Shown here piece after piece: positions 9,588-19,140 of a stretch of DNA of 64,000 bases; positions within the stretch are counted from its first letter, which is position 1; every line of letters starts with the position of its first letter. Source of the stretch: an uncultured Aeriscardovia sp. Its GTDB lineage: Bacteria > Actinomycetota > Actinomycetes > Actinomycetales > Bifidobacteriaceae. Below the pieces are notes generated by a model. The model was not told the origin of the DNA. It made no database searches and was given only the letters and a program-made list of their open reading frames with translations. Made by a program: the position numbers and the translations under genes. The stretch covers positions 62,001 to 126,000 of the forward strand of contig CAIFER010000001.1 of assembly GCA_903789525.1 (NCBI GenBank), given 5' to 3'.

Positions 9588-11690
9588 ATGGAAATCACGA
9601 ACGATACAGCTGATGAAATGTGGCTACGTGCAAGTGTGATGATGCGCAGAGCAAATCATCAGACGTTTGAAGTGAACGTAGATGCGACAGGAGAAGATGC
9701 GGTTTCGCTGCGTTTGCGGTCAGAAATCGTACAGTGGCTTAGAGCCCCACTTGTTTCAGATTCTGCTCATGCAACTGTGATTCTCCGTACTGTGACAGCT
9801 CAAGTTGCAGATGGTTTGAAATTGGAGGGACCAGCTGCAGACGAAGGATGGCATATTCATGTTCCAGCCCTTTCTGAACATGAGAAGGGAAAATCTTCTG
9901 ATCCTGTGATCATTGAATCGCCATCAACGCGTGGACTTCTTTACGGCTTTTATGCGTGGTTAGAAGGCGCTGTTCCTTCAGCTTCTATGAAGCCACAAGA
10001 TAAGATATCGTCGCCAGATCAACCGATTCGTATGCTGGACCAATGGGATCAATCTGATGGTTCTGTAGAACGTGGATATGCAGGAGAATCCATTTTTTAT
10101 GGCCGTTGGGGAAGTAATGTGCACTCCGAATTTGTGAATTTCCCGGATCGGGGAGCTCAAGATGTGTTCCGTGGGGATACAGATCGATTGATTGCTTATG
10201 CGCGATTCTGTGCTTCTGTTGGCATTAATGCGATTTGTTTGAATAACGTGAATGTACGCGGTTATGCGATTCGTTTTATTCAGGATCCGTGGCTTTCGCG
10301 GGTTGCTCAAATAGCCCATATTTTTGAATCATTCGGTCTCTCGGTCTTCCTATCCGTCAATTTCGCCGCTCCGCGTATTATCTCGGGGCTTTCGACTCTT
10401 GATCCATGTAATTCAGATGTTCAACAGTGGTGGGATAAAACCGTCGACCGCATTTATGAGAGAATTCCTCATTTCGGGGGATTTGTTGTCAAAGCAGATT
10501 CAGAAGGAGAACCGGGGCCTTATCAGTACGGGCGAACGCACGCTGACGGTGCCAATATGTTTGCTCGAGCACTTGCTCGCCATGGTGGAACGGTCATTTG
10601 GAGAGCTTTTGTTTACAACTCTCATACTGACTGGCGAGATAGATCTGCTGCTGCAGATCGAGCAAGAGCGGCATGGGAAAATTTCCATGATCTTGACGGC
10701 AAGTTTGCCAAGAATGCAGTTCTACAGGTGAAGTTCGGTCCAGTTGATTTCCAGACAAGCGAACCCTTGAATCCATTGTTCTTTGCAATGAAGCATACGA
10801 ATCTCATAATGGAATTCGAAGTTACAGCTGAGTACCTAGGTCATCAGATTGATCTCAATTTCCCACTTCCGCAATGGGAGCAGATGGCTTCGTGGCTCGT
10901 TGAGAAGAATGTACCCGTAAGTAAGACTCTGGGATTGTATGCTCCAAATCCTCAACTGACAGGTTTTGCAGCTGTTTCCAATGTCGGAATGGATTGGAAT
11001 TGGACTGGAAATCCGCTTGCACAGGCAAATCTATTCGGTTATGGGCGTTTTTGCTGGGACAATAACATACCGACTACTTCTGTGAGTGAGCAGTGGTCAG
11101 CTTTGACGTTCCCACGATGCGATCAGGATCATCAGAAAACGATCGCTCGTATGCTCGATCAATCTAATGAGATTTATAAGCACTATGCAGCACCGTTAGG
11201 CGTTGGATTCATGGTTAATCGAGATGGACATTACGGTCCTGGCCCGGATGATTATGAATTCTCACGCTGGGGAACATACCATTTTGCTGATCGTGATGGA
11301 ATCGGTGTCGACCGGACACAATCAAACGGAACTGGATATGTCGGACTTTACCCAGAGAAACAAGCGAAGATGTTTGAGAATCCGAATACGACACCTGACG
11401 ATGTCCTCCTTTTCTTCCACCACCTTCCATATGCATTCCGCATGAAAGACGGAAGAAGCCTCATTCAGCGTATCTATGACGATCATTTTGAGGGTGCTGC
11501 ACGTGTCGAAGATTTAATCCGGCAGTGGAATTCATGCAAGAAGTTTGTTGATGAATGTCGGTGGAAGGAAGTTTCTCATCGGCTATTGCTTCAGCAAGCA
11601 AACGCTTGTGAATGGCGAGATGAAATGTGCACTTTCTTGTATCGATTTAGTGGCATCAGCGATGAGCATGGCAGAAAGATCAACCGATAG
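9588..11690 (+). CDS. aguA: Alpha-glucuronidase, glycoside hydrolase family 67
   Basis: Removes (4-O-methyl-)glucuronic acid from the non-reducing-end xylose of aldouronic acids. The full GH67 layout is visible in 700 aa: N-terminal beta domain, the (beta/alpha)8 core with VKADSEGEPGPYQYGRTHADGANM (general acid candidate Glu306), VKFGPVDFQ (Asp387), the MEFEVTAEYLG segment (an acidic residue here is the third catalytic carboxylate), and the C-terminal helical region. There is no signal peptide, so it works in the cytoplasm on imported oligosaccharides. GGAAGG precedes the start. It sits directly behind the importer and ahead of the esterase, GH2 and uronate genes, defining the island's substrate. 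Confidence 0.95.
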   Translation: MEITNDTADEMWLRASVMMRRANHQTFEVNVDATGEDAVSLRLRSEIVQWLRAPLVSDSAHATVILRTVTAQVADGLKLEGPAADEGWHIHVPALSEHEKGKSSDPVIIESPSTRGLLYGFYAWLEGAVPSASMKPQDKISSPDQPIRMLDQWDQSDGSVERGYAGESIFYGRWGSNVHSEFVNFPDRGAQDVFRGDTDRLIAYARFCASVGINAICLNNVNVRGYAIRFIQDPWLSRVAQIAHIFESFGLSVFLSVNFAAPRIISGLSTLDPCNSDVQQWWDKTVDRIYERIPHFGGFVVKADSEGEPGPYQYGRTHADGANMFARALARHGGTVIWRAFVYNSHTDWRDRSAAADRARAAWENFHDLDGKFAKNAVLQVKFGPVDFQTSEPLNPLFFAMKHTNLIMEFEVTAEYLGHQIDLNFPLPQWEQMASWLVEKNVPVSKTLGLYAPNPQLTGFAAVSNVGMDWNWTGNPLAQANLFGYGRFCWDNNIPTTSVSEQWSALTFPRCDQDHQKTIARMLDQSNEIYKHYAAPLGVGFMVNRDGHYGPGPDDYEFSRWGTYHFADRDGIGVDRTQSNGTGYVGLYPEKQAKMFENPNTTPDDVLLFFHHLPYAFRMKDGRSLIQRIYDDHFEGAARVEDLIRQWNSCKKFVDECRWKEVSHRLLLQQANACEWRDEMCTFLYRFSGISDEHGRKINR

Positions 11691-11752
11691 ATACATCGTA
11701 AGAGGCCAGAAATTTGACAAGACGAATAAAGACAGAGAAGAAAGCGACAATC

Positions 11753-13675
11753 ATGCCTGAGGCAGTGAATTGTTCTACGCTCACCTTAGCGCGCTGGATC
11801 TCGGATTCAGCAATTTTGCAACGCGACAAACCTATTGTGCTGAGAGGTACTGCGACTCCAGGAGAGGAAGTGCGTGCCCAGATCGACAGCGGAGAAATGT
11901 TAGCGGTGCGAGCTGATGGACACGGTAATTGGAAGCTTATCCTCCCAGCACACGCCGCAGGAGGTCCACATGAGCTGACGATCGAATCTGGAAATGAAAA
12001 GCGCACTATCTCAGATGTTCTTTTTGGCGATGTCATCGTGCTCGGTGGGCAATCCAATATGCAATTGTGGATGGGTCGACTCATTTCGCGCTATCCGCAT
12101 GAACTTGGTCAAGCATCAGATACGTCAGTTCGATTCTTTCATATCTGTGAGGATGAGAATTTCTCTGGACCTGCTGAATTCTTAAATTCAGGCAAATGGC
12201 TTGTTGAGGGGAGAGATGATCTCTCCGGGGAATCTGGAATCGGCTACTTTTGTGCTCAGAGGCTACGACGCGAACGTCCTGATGTACCCATTGGCCTGAT
12301 TGAGACAGCACTAGGTGGAACGCCGATTGAGCCATGGATTGATGAAAAGAGTTTACGCCACCTTGGACGAGATATGAGCTTACTGGATGCCTATAGGCAG
12401 CCGGGGTATCCTCAGGCTCGAATGGCAGCTTATCACCATGCTTTCGATGAGTGGATTGCATCTGTCAATAATCTTGATCGCGGAATTGTAGAGAAATGGA
12501 ATGCCCCTGGATATGACGATTCACAATGGGATTCCGTCAGTCTTGCTGAAGCAACCACCGAGAGCGATATGTTCAGACAGCCTGGGACGGTGTGGATGCG
12601 TCGAAAGATTATTCTTCCCGACGACCAGCTCGACTCGCGTATACTTCTTCGCCTTGGAACGATTGTCGATGCAGATGAGTGTTGGGTCAATGGGCATTTA
12701 ATTGGTCAAACAGCTTATCGCTATCCGCCGCGTGATTATGTGATCGAACATGCTTCTCGTATCCTTCAGATCACGCTTCGAATTCGTGTCGACGGCACTG
12801 TCAATGGTGGTCTCACTACCGGCAAAGAGCATTCCCTGTGTGTTCAGACAGTTGATGATCAGCAAAAAGGAACATGGAGCCAGCTGATTGATTTAGACAA
12901 GGGTGAGTGGAAAGTACGCCGTGGAGCCAGAGTCTGGTCAGCACCTGTTCAGCCGTTTGCTAGCCGGGTTCCTTGTGGATGCTTCAACGCGATGATCGCA
13001 CCTCTCGAGGAACTGAGATGCTCGGCAATCGTGTGGTATCAAGGTGAATCGAGTGCAACTCGTGGTCCGGAAGGTTACGGTAAAGCGATGCTTGCTCTCG
13101 TGCGAACCTGGCGGTCAGTTTTTAAAGATTCCGAGCTGCCATTTGTTGAAGTTCAGTTACCAAATATCGGATTTGAAGCTAGAGGTTGGGCACGGTTGCG
13201 AAATGAGCAACGTGCAATTCTTGCACTCAACAATACGGCAATGGTGGTCACTCTCGGATTAGGCGAGAACAACGATTTGCACCCAACTAACAAAGACGGA
13301 GTTGCCGCGCACATTGTCTGGGCGCTCGATTCGCTTATTTATCATGCTCCGCACTCGCCATCTGGACCACAAATTGCTTCAGTTAAGCAATCGCAAGGAC
13401 GTATTCGTGTTCGGTGGACATGTTGTGACAAGGGATTGAAAGAAATCGAACCACTCAAAGTCGAGATTATTGAGCCTGGGAAAGCACCACTGTGTATGCC
13501 AGCTCACATTGTTTCGCCTGATGAGATGGATATCCCACTTGATTGCGATGTTGTCTTGCCTCCGGGCACACTCGTGCGGTTCCAATGGGCGGATGCACCG
13601 CATTTGTGTTTGGAAAACGGGTGCGGACAAGGCGCAACACCATTTGAAGAACGGCTAGAAGGTGAAGTGCAATGA
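11753..13675 (+). CDS. SGNH acetylesterase, sialate O-acetylesterase (SASA)/CE20-like
   Basis: Probable carbohydrate O-acetylesterase of about 640 aa. An N-terminal beta domain precedes GDVIVLGGQSNMQ (nucleophile candidate Ser101), then IETALGGTPIEPW, an inserted jelly-roll domain (about residues 240-370, WMRRKIILPDD...VNGHLIGQ), IVWYQGES, and the Asp-x-His block NDLHPTNK (Asp508, His510). The split SASA domain with inserted jelly-roll resembles CE20 plant-glycan acetylesterases. No signal peptide is seen, so it would deacetylate imported xylo-oligosaccharides. ATG 11753 is preferred over the listed TTG 11714, whose N-terminus is basic and poorly folded-looking. It overlaps the GH2 start by four bases (ATGA). 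Confidence 0.85.
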   Translation: MPEAVNCSTLTLARWISDSAILQRDKPIVLRGTATPGEEVRAQIDSGEMLAVRADGHGNWKLILPAHAAGGPHELTIESGNEKRTISDVLFGDVIVLGGQSNMQLWMGRLISRYPHELGQASDTSVRFFHICEDENFSGPAEFLNSGKWLVEGRDDLSGESGIGYFCAQRLRRERPDVPIGLIETALGGTPIEPWIDEKSLRHLGRDMSLLDAYRQPGYPQARMAAYHHAFDEWIASVNNLDRGIVEKWNAPGYDDSQWDSVSLAEATTESDMFRQPGTVWMRRKIILPDDQLDSRILLRLGTIVDADECWVNGHLIGQTAYRYPPRDYVIEHASRILQITLRIRVDGTVNGGLTTGKEHSLCVQTVDDQQKGTWSQLIDLDKGEWKVRRGARVWSAPVQPFASRVPCGCFNAMIAPLEELRCSAIVWYQGESSATRGPEGYGKAMLALVRTWRSVFKDSELPFVEVQLPNIGFEARGWARLRNEQRAILALNNTAMVVTLGLGENNDLHPTNKDGVAAHIVWALDSLIYHAPHSPSGPQIASVKQSQGRIRVRWTCCDKGLKEIEPLKVEIIEPGKAPLCMPAHIVSPDEMDIPLDCDVVLPPGTLVRFQWADAPHLCLENGCGQGATPFEERLEGEVQ

Positions 13676-16062
13676 GACGTGTAATAAACATCATGGACTC
13701 ATGGGAACTGAGTTTCGGTGAAAAACCAGCACCACGAGGGAAGGGCACACCTATCAGCCTCCCATATGATTGGGCAATTCATCGGCCTATTAAGCATCCA
13801 ATGGACTGGGGAGTTGATCAAGCTTTCCGAGATTGGTGGGGAGTCGGCTGGTTTCGTCGCGCTCTGAGTATTCCCACCGTTGAACAAGGGCGACGTTATT
13901 TCCTTGACTTTGACGGGGTCTACGAAAATGCTTGTATCTGGGTTAACTCTCATCTCGTTGGTTCTCAGGCATATGGATATTCTCCATTTCGCCTCGATAT
14001 AACACGTGCATTGAAGCCGGGCGACAACGACTTGCTGATTCGTGTTTCTAACACGCAAGCACCGACTGATCGTTGGTATTCAGGAGCAGGCATTTACAGA
14101 ACAGTACGTTTGATGGACCTGCCAGAGAATCACTTCGATGAGAGGGACATCATTATCACTTACTCATCAGTTCGGGACAGCCAGCCTGTTGATGTCACAG
14201 TTCGCTCAGAATCAACTTCTCCTCTTAGCCCACGCAATGTTCATCTTCAGCTTGTTGATCGAGAAGGAAAGTCAGTTGCTGATGCAGATGGAAACCTTCA
14301 AGAGGGTATAACTGTTCAGATTCCTACTGTTCGGGCGTGGAGTGCTGAGAATCCATATCTTTACACGTTAGGTCTCAGTACAGCTGATGACAGTATCAGC
14401 ATGAAAATTGGTGTCAGAACGGTTGACTTCGATGCACGGCGAGGAATGATCGTCAACGGTCATAAAGTCATTTTCCGAGGTGTATGCCTCCATCAAGATG
14501 CCGGTAGCCTCGGGTCTGCCTCAACGGCCTCGATTCTACGTTCTCGTCTGATGGAGCTGAAAGCGATGGGTGTCAATGGGCTGCGTCTTGCTCATCATGC
14601 TCATCCGCGACAAATGCTTGATTTAGCAGACGAACTGGGATTCTACGTATACGCGGAGCCTTTCGATAAGTGGAAATCTGGACATTACCGACGGTATTTC
14701 GATGATGGATGGAACAAGGATCTGACGGCTCTCATTCGTCGCGATCGCAATCGTCCGTCTGTGGTCATGTGGGGAGTGGGCAACGAAGTCGAAAATCAGG
14801 CGAAAGACTCTATGCTCACTATTCTGCGTCAGCTTGTTTCTCGTGTTCACCAGCTTGATTCCACTCGGCCAGTTGGATGTGCGATGAGCCCTCATTTCCA
14901 ACGAGAAACTGCTGATACGGCATCAAATGAAGGCATCATTCAGGCGACTGATGATCATGTAGCCGATCAAGAGATCACTGATCCGGATGAACGTGTAGAA
15001 CGCATAGCACGTATTGCCCGAGTGACAGATGTGACTGTCTTAAACTATGCAGAACAGTGGTACGACAAAGTTCACGCAGCAATCCCTGATAAGCCCATCT
15101 TCGCTTCTGAGGTGTACCAGTGGTTCCAGGGTCACGAATTGCAGATGCAAGATTATCTACAAAAGAATCCGTCGCTTGTTCCGTTGTCTTGCCCTTGGGT
15201 CATTGGCGGATGCATCTGGGCTGGATTTGATTATCTTGGCGAATCTATGGGTTGGCCATCTCAAGGCTGGTCAGGTGCGCTCATTCGTACTGATGGTAGG
15301 CCGAAGGCAGGCTACTGGGTTCTCAAATCTTACTGGACAAGTAAAGAAGACCATCCTTTCGTGCGCTTTATGGTCGCGGATTATTCACAGCCAGATGAAA
15401 ATGTGAAAGAACATTGGGATATCCCTCCCTTTGTCCATCACTGGGAATTCCCGTCTATTCGCAAGCGGGTAGTGCCATACATGGTGGCTACAAACTGTGA
15501 CGAAATACGTATTTGGGATTCCGGCCGAGAAATTTATGTACCGCCAGTCTCTAGCTTCCCTAATCACGTTGTGACAGGTTATTTGCCATATCAACCTGGC
15601 GAGTTGAAAGTGATCGGTTTCGTTGGAGGACGTCAAGTGTGCTCGGATATCCTTCATACACCTGGACCAGCTGTACGACTCCGATTCATTGATCCACTCA
15701 CTGGTTCTCCGCTGAGCGAAGTTCAAGAAATCAATGCAAACGAGGGTGGGGAGCATATGCTCAACGTCCAAGCCATTGATGCTGAGGGAAATCCTGTATT
15801 TAACGAATTTGCTCCAGTCCAATTCTCTGTTTCTGGTGCCGTTGAGTTGGTCTCTGTGGACAACGGTTGCTTGTTAGCAGGAGATCCCTATGAACCGGAT
15901 AGTACTCATCTCTGGCAGGGGGGAGCAGCATGTGTCATTCGTGTACGCCACAGCTCTCGGAATGCTGATGGTGAATCACAGGCTAATCGTGCAATTGTAC
16001 GCGTTGATAGTCCTGGAATGATACCAAGTCAGCAAATCGTCATTGTGAGGGAAGGACGGTGA
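13672..16062 (+). CDS. Glycoside hydrolase family 2 protein
   Basis: A 796-aa GH2 enzyme with the expected order: sugar-binding jelly roll (about 1-150), immunoglobulin-like domain, then the TIM barrel with GVCLHQDAG, MGVNGLRLAHHAHP, VGNEVE (acid/base candidate Glu372) and FASEVYQW (nucleophile candidate Glu480), and C-terminal beta domains. Cytoplasmic, since there is no signal peptide. GH2 covers beta-galactosidase, beta-glucuronidase, beta-mannosidase and others, and I cannot assign the sugar from sequence. The island suggests it removes a substituent from glucuronoxylan fragments, for example galactose attached to glucuronic acid. It is coupled to the esterase by overlap and the uxuA start lies four bases behind it. 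Confidence 0.88.
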   Translation: MRRVINIMDSWELSFGEKPAPRGKGTPISLPYDWAIHRPIKHPMDWGVDQAFRDWWGVGWFRRALSIPTVEQGRRYFLDFDGVYENACIWVNSHLVGSQAYGYSPFRLDITRALKPGDNDLLIRVSNTQAPTDRWYSGAGIYRTVRLMDLPENHFDERDIIITYSSVRDSQPVDVTVRSESTSPLSPRNVHLQLVDREGKSVADADGNLQEGITVQIPTVRAWSAENPYLYTLGLSTADDSISMKIGVRTVDFDARRGMIVNGHKVIFRGVCLHQDAGSLGSASTASILRSRLMELKAMGVNGLRLAHHAHPRQMLDLADELGFYVYAEPFDKWKSGHYRRYFDDGWNKDLTALIRRDRNRPSVVMWGVGNEVENQAKDSMLTILRQLVSRVHQLDSTRPVGCAMSPHFQRETADTASNEGIIQATDDHVADQEITDPDERVERIARIARVTDVTVLNYAEQWYDKVHAAIPDKPIFASEVYQWFQGHELQMQDYLQKNPSLVPLSCPWVIGGCIWAGFDYLGESMGWPSQGWSGALIRTDGRPKAGYWVLKSYWTSKEDHPFVRFMVADYSQPDENVKEHWDIPPFVHHWEFPSIRKRVVPYMVATNCDEIRIWDSGREIYVPPVSSFPNHVVTGYLPYQPGELKVIGFVGGRQVCSDILHTPGPAVRLRFIDPLTGSPLSEVQEINANEGGEHMLNVQAIDAEGNPVFNEFAPVQFSVSGAVELVSVDNGCLLAGDPYEPDSTHLWQGGAACVIRVRHSSRNADGESQANRAIVRVDSPGMIPSQQIVIVREGR

Positions 16063-16066
16063 TCAC

Positions 16067-17212
16067 ATGCATATTGGATTTCGATGGTATGGAGAGGGTA
16101 ACGACACTGTTAGTCTCGATGACATCCGTCAAATACCGGGTGTGGAAACTATTGTTTGGAGTTTACAACGTAAACCTGCCGGATTGGCATGGAGCTCAGA
16201 TGAAATTCACCATGCTCTGCACGTTATTGAATCACTGAGCCCTAGTGACGAGGAACGAGGAATCACTCGTTCGTTCAACGGCAACGTTGTCGAATCTGTT
16301 AATGTACATGAATCAATTAAGTCAGGGAAAACCGTTCTTGGATTGTCCCGTGATGAGGCACTGGATCATTATCGGACCACAATTGCCAATTTAGGAAAAG
16401 CTGGCATCAAAGTTGTGACATATAACTTCATGCCTGTCTTTGATTGGTTGCGAACTGATCTGTATCATCCGCTTCCTGATGGCTCTACAGCTATGTACTA
16501 CGATGCCGCAAAGGTTTCGAGACTCACTGATCCATCCATTTTGGTTGACCGAATGCTTTCCAGCGGTGGGAAACTGACCTTAACGGGATGGGAGCCAGAG
16601 CGTCTCGCTCATTTGCCTGAGCTCATCACTGCGTATGAGGGAATGACACGCACACAATATTTGAAGAATTATCAGACTTTCCTTGACGCTGTTATTCCAG
16701 TGTGCGAAAAATACGATGTTCGTCTTGCCGTCCACCCGGATGATCCGTCCTTTGATCTGTTCGGTTGGCCACGTGTTGTCAGCACGCAAGAGGGGATCAA
16801 AAAGGTTCTCTCGCTGAATTCCAGTCAATACAACGGATTGTGTCTATGCATCGGATCATTCTCCTCCCGGAAAGGGAATGATGCGGTTCAAGCGGTTCAC
16901 GCATTCATGGATCGCATCTATTTCACTCATGTGCGCAACATCAAATTCACTGACCCTCAGGGCAGCTTCACCGAAGTCGCTTGCCGGGCATCAGAAGGCG
17001 ATGTTGACACTGCTTCTGTAATGAGAGAATATGCGGAACACAATTACCAGTGGTATATACGCCCTGATCATGGCCGGCATTTGTGGAATGAGAATGAACT
17101 AAAACATCGACCACGTCCAGGGTACGGATTGTATGATCGCGCTCTCTCTATTCAATACATTCTTGGTCTCTGGGATGCATTTCGTATGGATATTGAGGGA
17201 CGAAAATCATGA
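16067..17212 (+). CDS. uxuA: Mannonate dehydratase
   Basis: Dehydrates D-mannonate to 2-keto-3-deoxy-D-gluconate in the glucuronate pathway. The 381-aa length and motifs fit UxuA: IGFRWYGEGND at the start, YNFMPVFDWLRTDL, the metal-site segments AVHPDDPS and FTHVRNIK, and IRPDHGRHLW near the end. GGAAGGA stands ahead of the ATG. Its stop overlaps the kdgK start. Glucuronate isomerase and mannonate oxidoreductase, needed to make its substrate from glucuronate, are not in the window. Confidence 0.95.
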   Translation: MHIGFRWYGEGNDTVSLDDIRQIPGVETIVWSLQRKPAGLAWSSDEIHHALHVIESLSPSDEERGITRSFNGNVVESVNVHESIKSGKTVLGLSRDEALDHYRTTIANLGKAGIKVVTYNFMPVFDWLRTDLYHPLPDGSTAMYYDAAKVSRLTDPSILVDRMLSSGGKLTLTGWEPERLAHLPELITAYEGMTRTQYLKNYQTFLDAVIPVCEKYDVRLAVHPDDPSFDLFGWPRVVSTQEGIKKVLSLNSSQYNGLCLCIGSFSSRKGNDAVQAVHAFMDRIYFTHVRNIKFTDPQGSFTEVACRASEGDVDTASVMREYAEHNYQWYIRPDHGRHLWNENELKHRPRPGYGLYDRALSIQYILGLWDAFRMDIEGRKS

Positions 17213-18228
17213 CCAGTACAGTTCCATCACATCGAATTCTACTGGCCGGTGAAGCTATGGCTCTCTTTGCCGCGCGCAAAGAAGGTACTCTTGCTGCAGC
17301 AACAGACTTTCATGAGTCAGTAGCTGGCGCTGAGCTGAATGTCGCTATCGGGTTAAGACGACTTGGTCAATCTCCCTTGTTCGTCACTCGGTTGGGATCT
17401 GATGTTTTTGCTAGCCGTATTCGCCATCTTCTCGAACAGAATGAGTTAGAGACGGATGGTCTTCTAACCGACACAACAGCATCTACTGGCTTCATGCTCA
17501 AATCCAGAGTTCAGCGCGGAGACCCCGCAACTGCCTATTTCCGAGCTGGTTCAGCTGCATCACATTTGAGTCCTGATGATATCGATTCCATTCCCTTCCA
17601 ATCGGTTTGCGCGATTCATCTAACTGGCGTTCTCCCTGCACTCTCGGATTCATGCCGTTGGTTTTGCCGAGATCTTGCTGCTCGTGCGGTAGTGCCAGGA
17701 GTATGTGCATTTGCAGCACCTGCACGCGGTCGGTATTTTCTTAGCTTTGACCCTAATCTGCGGCCATCTTTGTGGCCGAATCATCGGATCATGATCAGAG
17801 AGTTACGTCGATTGTGTGCGAGTGCAGATCTTGTTCTTCCTGGAATTGGGGAAGCAAAACAGCTTGTCGGAACAGACGATCCTCATGAAGCGGTGTCTCG
17901 ATTCTGTAAGCTCGGGGCGCGAGCAGTCATTCTCAAGTGCGGGCCTGCAGGGGTATATGTCCGCGAATGCGATGGAGCAGAAACGTGGGTGCCGGGTTTC
18001 CATGTGGATCATGTACTTGACACTGTCGGAGCAGGAGATGGATTTGCTGCAGGTGTTCTTTCAGCACTTGCAGAAGGAAAAACATTTGTACAAGCAGCAG
18101 AACGTGGATGCGCAGTCGGAGCGATTCAAACGCAAAGTTACTCAGACAATGAGGGACTGCCAACCACTCAGCAGCTTGATTATTTTATGAAAACTCATCA
18201 ACGAACAGTACGAAAGGAAAATCAATGA
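17209..18228 (+). CDS. kdgK: 2-dehydro-3-deoxygluconate kinase (PfkB family)
   Basis: Phosphorylates KDG to KDPG. The 339-aa PfkB-fold protein begins with GEAMALF and AGAELNVAIGLRRLG, and ends with the anion-hole and catalytic motif DTVGAGDGFAAGVLSAL (catalytic base candidate Asp277). A slightly long loop around residues 160-180 (RAVVPGVCAFAAPARGR) is unusual for the family. Start and stop overlap both neighbours by four bases, so uxuA, kdgK and eda form one coupled unit. Confidence 0.94.
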   Translation: MTSTVPSHRILLAGEAMALFAARKEGTLAAATDFHESVAGAELNVAIGLRRLGQSPLFVTRLGSDVFASRIRHLLEQNELETDGLLTDTTASTGFMLKSRVQRGDPATAYFRAGSAASHLSPDDIDSIPFQSVCAIHLTGVLPALSDSCRWFCRDLAARAVVPGVCAFAAPARGRYFLSFDPNLRPSLWPNHRIMIRELRRLCASADLVLPGIGEAKQLVGTDDPHEAVSRFCKLGARAVILKCGPAGVYVRECDGAETWVPGFHVDHVLDTVGAGDGFAAGVLSALAEGKTFVQAAERGCAVGAIQTQSYSDNEGLPTTQQLDYFMKTHQRTVRKENQ

Positions 18229-19013
18229 TGATTACAGAAGATATCAATGGAGAACAGAGCATAGATTCCAGTGCTGCAATTAAACCAGTCAGCGATCAGG
18301 ATACGTCTACTGCCTTCGATTCGGTACTTTCTTCCGAACTTCTTACACCTCGCATTGGCAACACAGCGAAGATTGCATATCTTCAGAAGTTGGGCATTGT
18401 CCCACTCGTCACTATTCATGAATCTAGTGAAGCTGTTCCGCTTGCTCATGCTCTTTCTCAGGGAGGAGTTCCCGTTGCCGAGGTCACTTTCCGTTCTTCT
18501 GCAGCAGAAGAGGGTATGCGCCAAATTCACCGTCATGTTCCAAATATGATGTTACTTGCCGGAACCGTTCACAGTGTCGATCAGGCTCGTCGTGCTCTTG
18601 ATGCTGGATGCGTTGGAATTATCACTCCGGCCTTCCAAGAGGATGTTGTTGATTGGTGTCTCAATGAAGGTGTCCTTGTCATGCCAGGAACAGCGAGTCC
18701 TACTGAGGTTGAAATGGCATGGGATCGTGGGCTGCGCTACGTTAAATTCTTTCCAGCGGCAGCTTACGGAGGAGTTAAAACATTACGCTCGCTTGCTGGG
18801 CCATACTCTGAAATGCATTTCTTGCCGACCGGTGGTATTGGATTGACTGATATAGCAGACTATCTTTCTCTTCCGAATGTCTTTGCAGTCGGTGGTTCTT
18901 TTGCTGTTCCAGCAGCGTTGCAAACCGCTCATGATTGGGAAGGTATTGTACAGCGGTGTCAAAGTGCTCGTGCGATTGCACAGTCTACCATTAAGGACAA
19001 GTCTCGCCGCTGA
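18225..19013 (+). CDS. eda: KDPG aldolase (bifunctional KDPG/KHG aldolase family) with N-terminal extension
   Basis: Splits KDPG to pyruvate and glyceraldehyde-3-phosphate, closing the uronate route. The class I aldolase core begins near residue 46: VPLVTIH, VAEVTFR (Glu86), the Schiff-base lysine in YVKFFPAAAYGG (Lys174), and LPTGGI for phosphate binding. The usual GAGTV and PGV-x-TP-x-E are altered to LAGTVHS and PGTASPTE. About 45 extra residues precede the core, rich in Ser/Asp/Glu, against a usual total near 210 aa; a downstream start was looked for and not clearly found. The start overlaps kdgK (ATGA). A terminator follows. Confidence 0.92.
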   Translation: MMITEDINGEQSIDSSAAIKPVSDQDTSTAFDSVLSSELLTPRIGNTAKIAYLQKLGIVPLVTIHESSEAVPLAHALSQGGVPVAEVTFRSSAAEEGMRQIHRHVPNMMLLAGTVHSVDQARRALDAGCVGIITPAFQEDVVDWCLNEGVLVMPGTASPTEVEMAWDRGLRYVKFFPAAAYGGVKTLRSLAGPYSEMHFLPTGGIGLTDIADYLSLPNVFAVGGSFAVPAALQTAHDWEGIVQRCQSARAIAQSTIKDKSRR

Positions 19014-19035
19014 TCAGTATGTAAAGATACGAAAT

Positions 19036-19078
19036 CGCGCCTCTCTCGCAGAAATGTGGGGGAGGCGCGTTGCGTTTT
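19036..19078 (+). terminator. Rho-independent terminator after eda, possibly bidirectional
   Basis: A 10-bp stem with one G-U pair (CGCGCCTCTC at 19036-19045 with GGGAGGCGCG at 19060-19069) is followed by TTGCGTTTT. It ends the + strand island and lies between convergent genes, so it may also serve the minus-strand HdeD-like gene. Confidence 0.7.
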
Positions 19079-19140
19079 AGTTATTGAGTTATCCTATTAA
19101 CCAATTTTTCAGTTACTCAGTAACTCCGTTACTTCATTAT

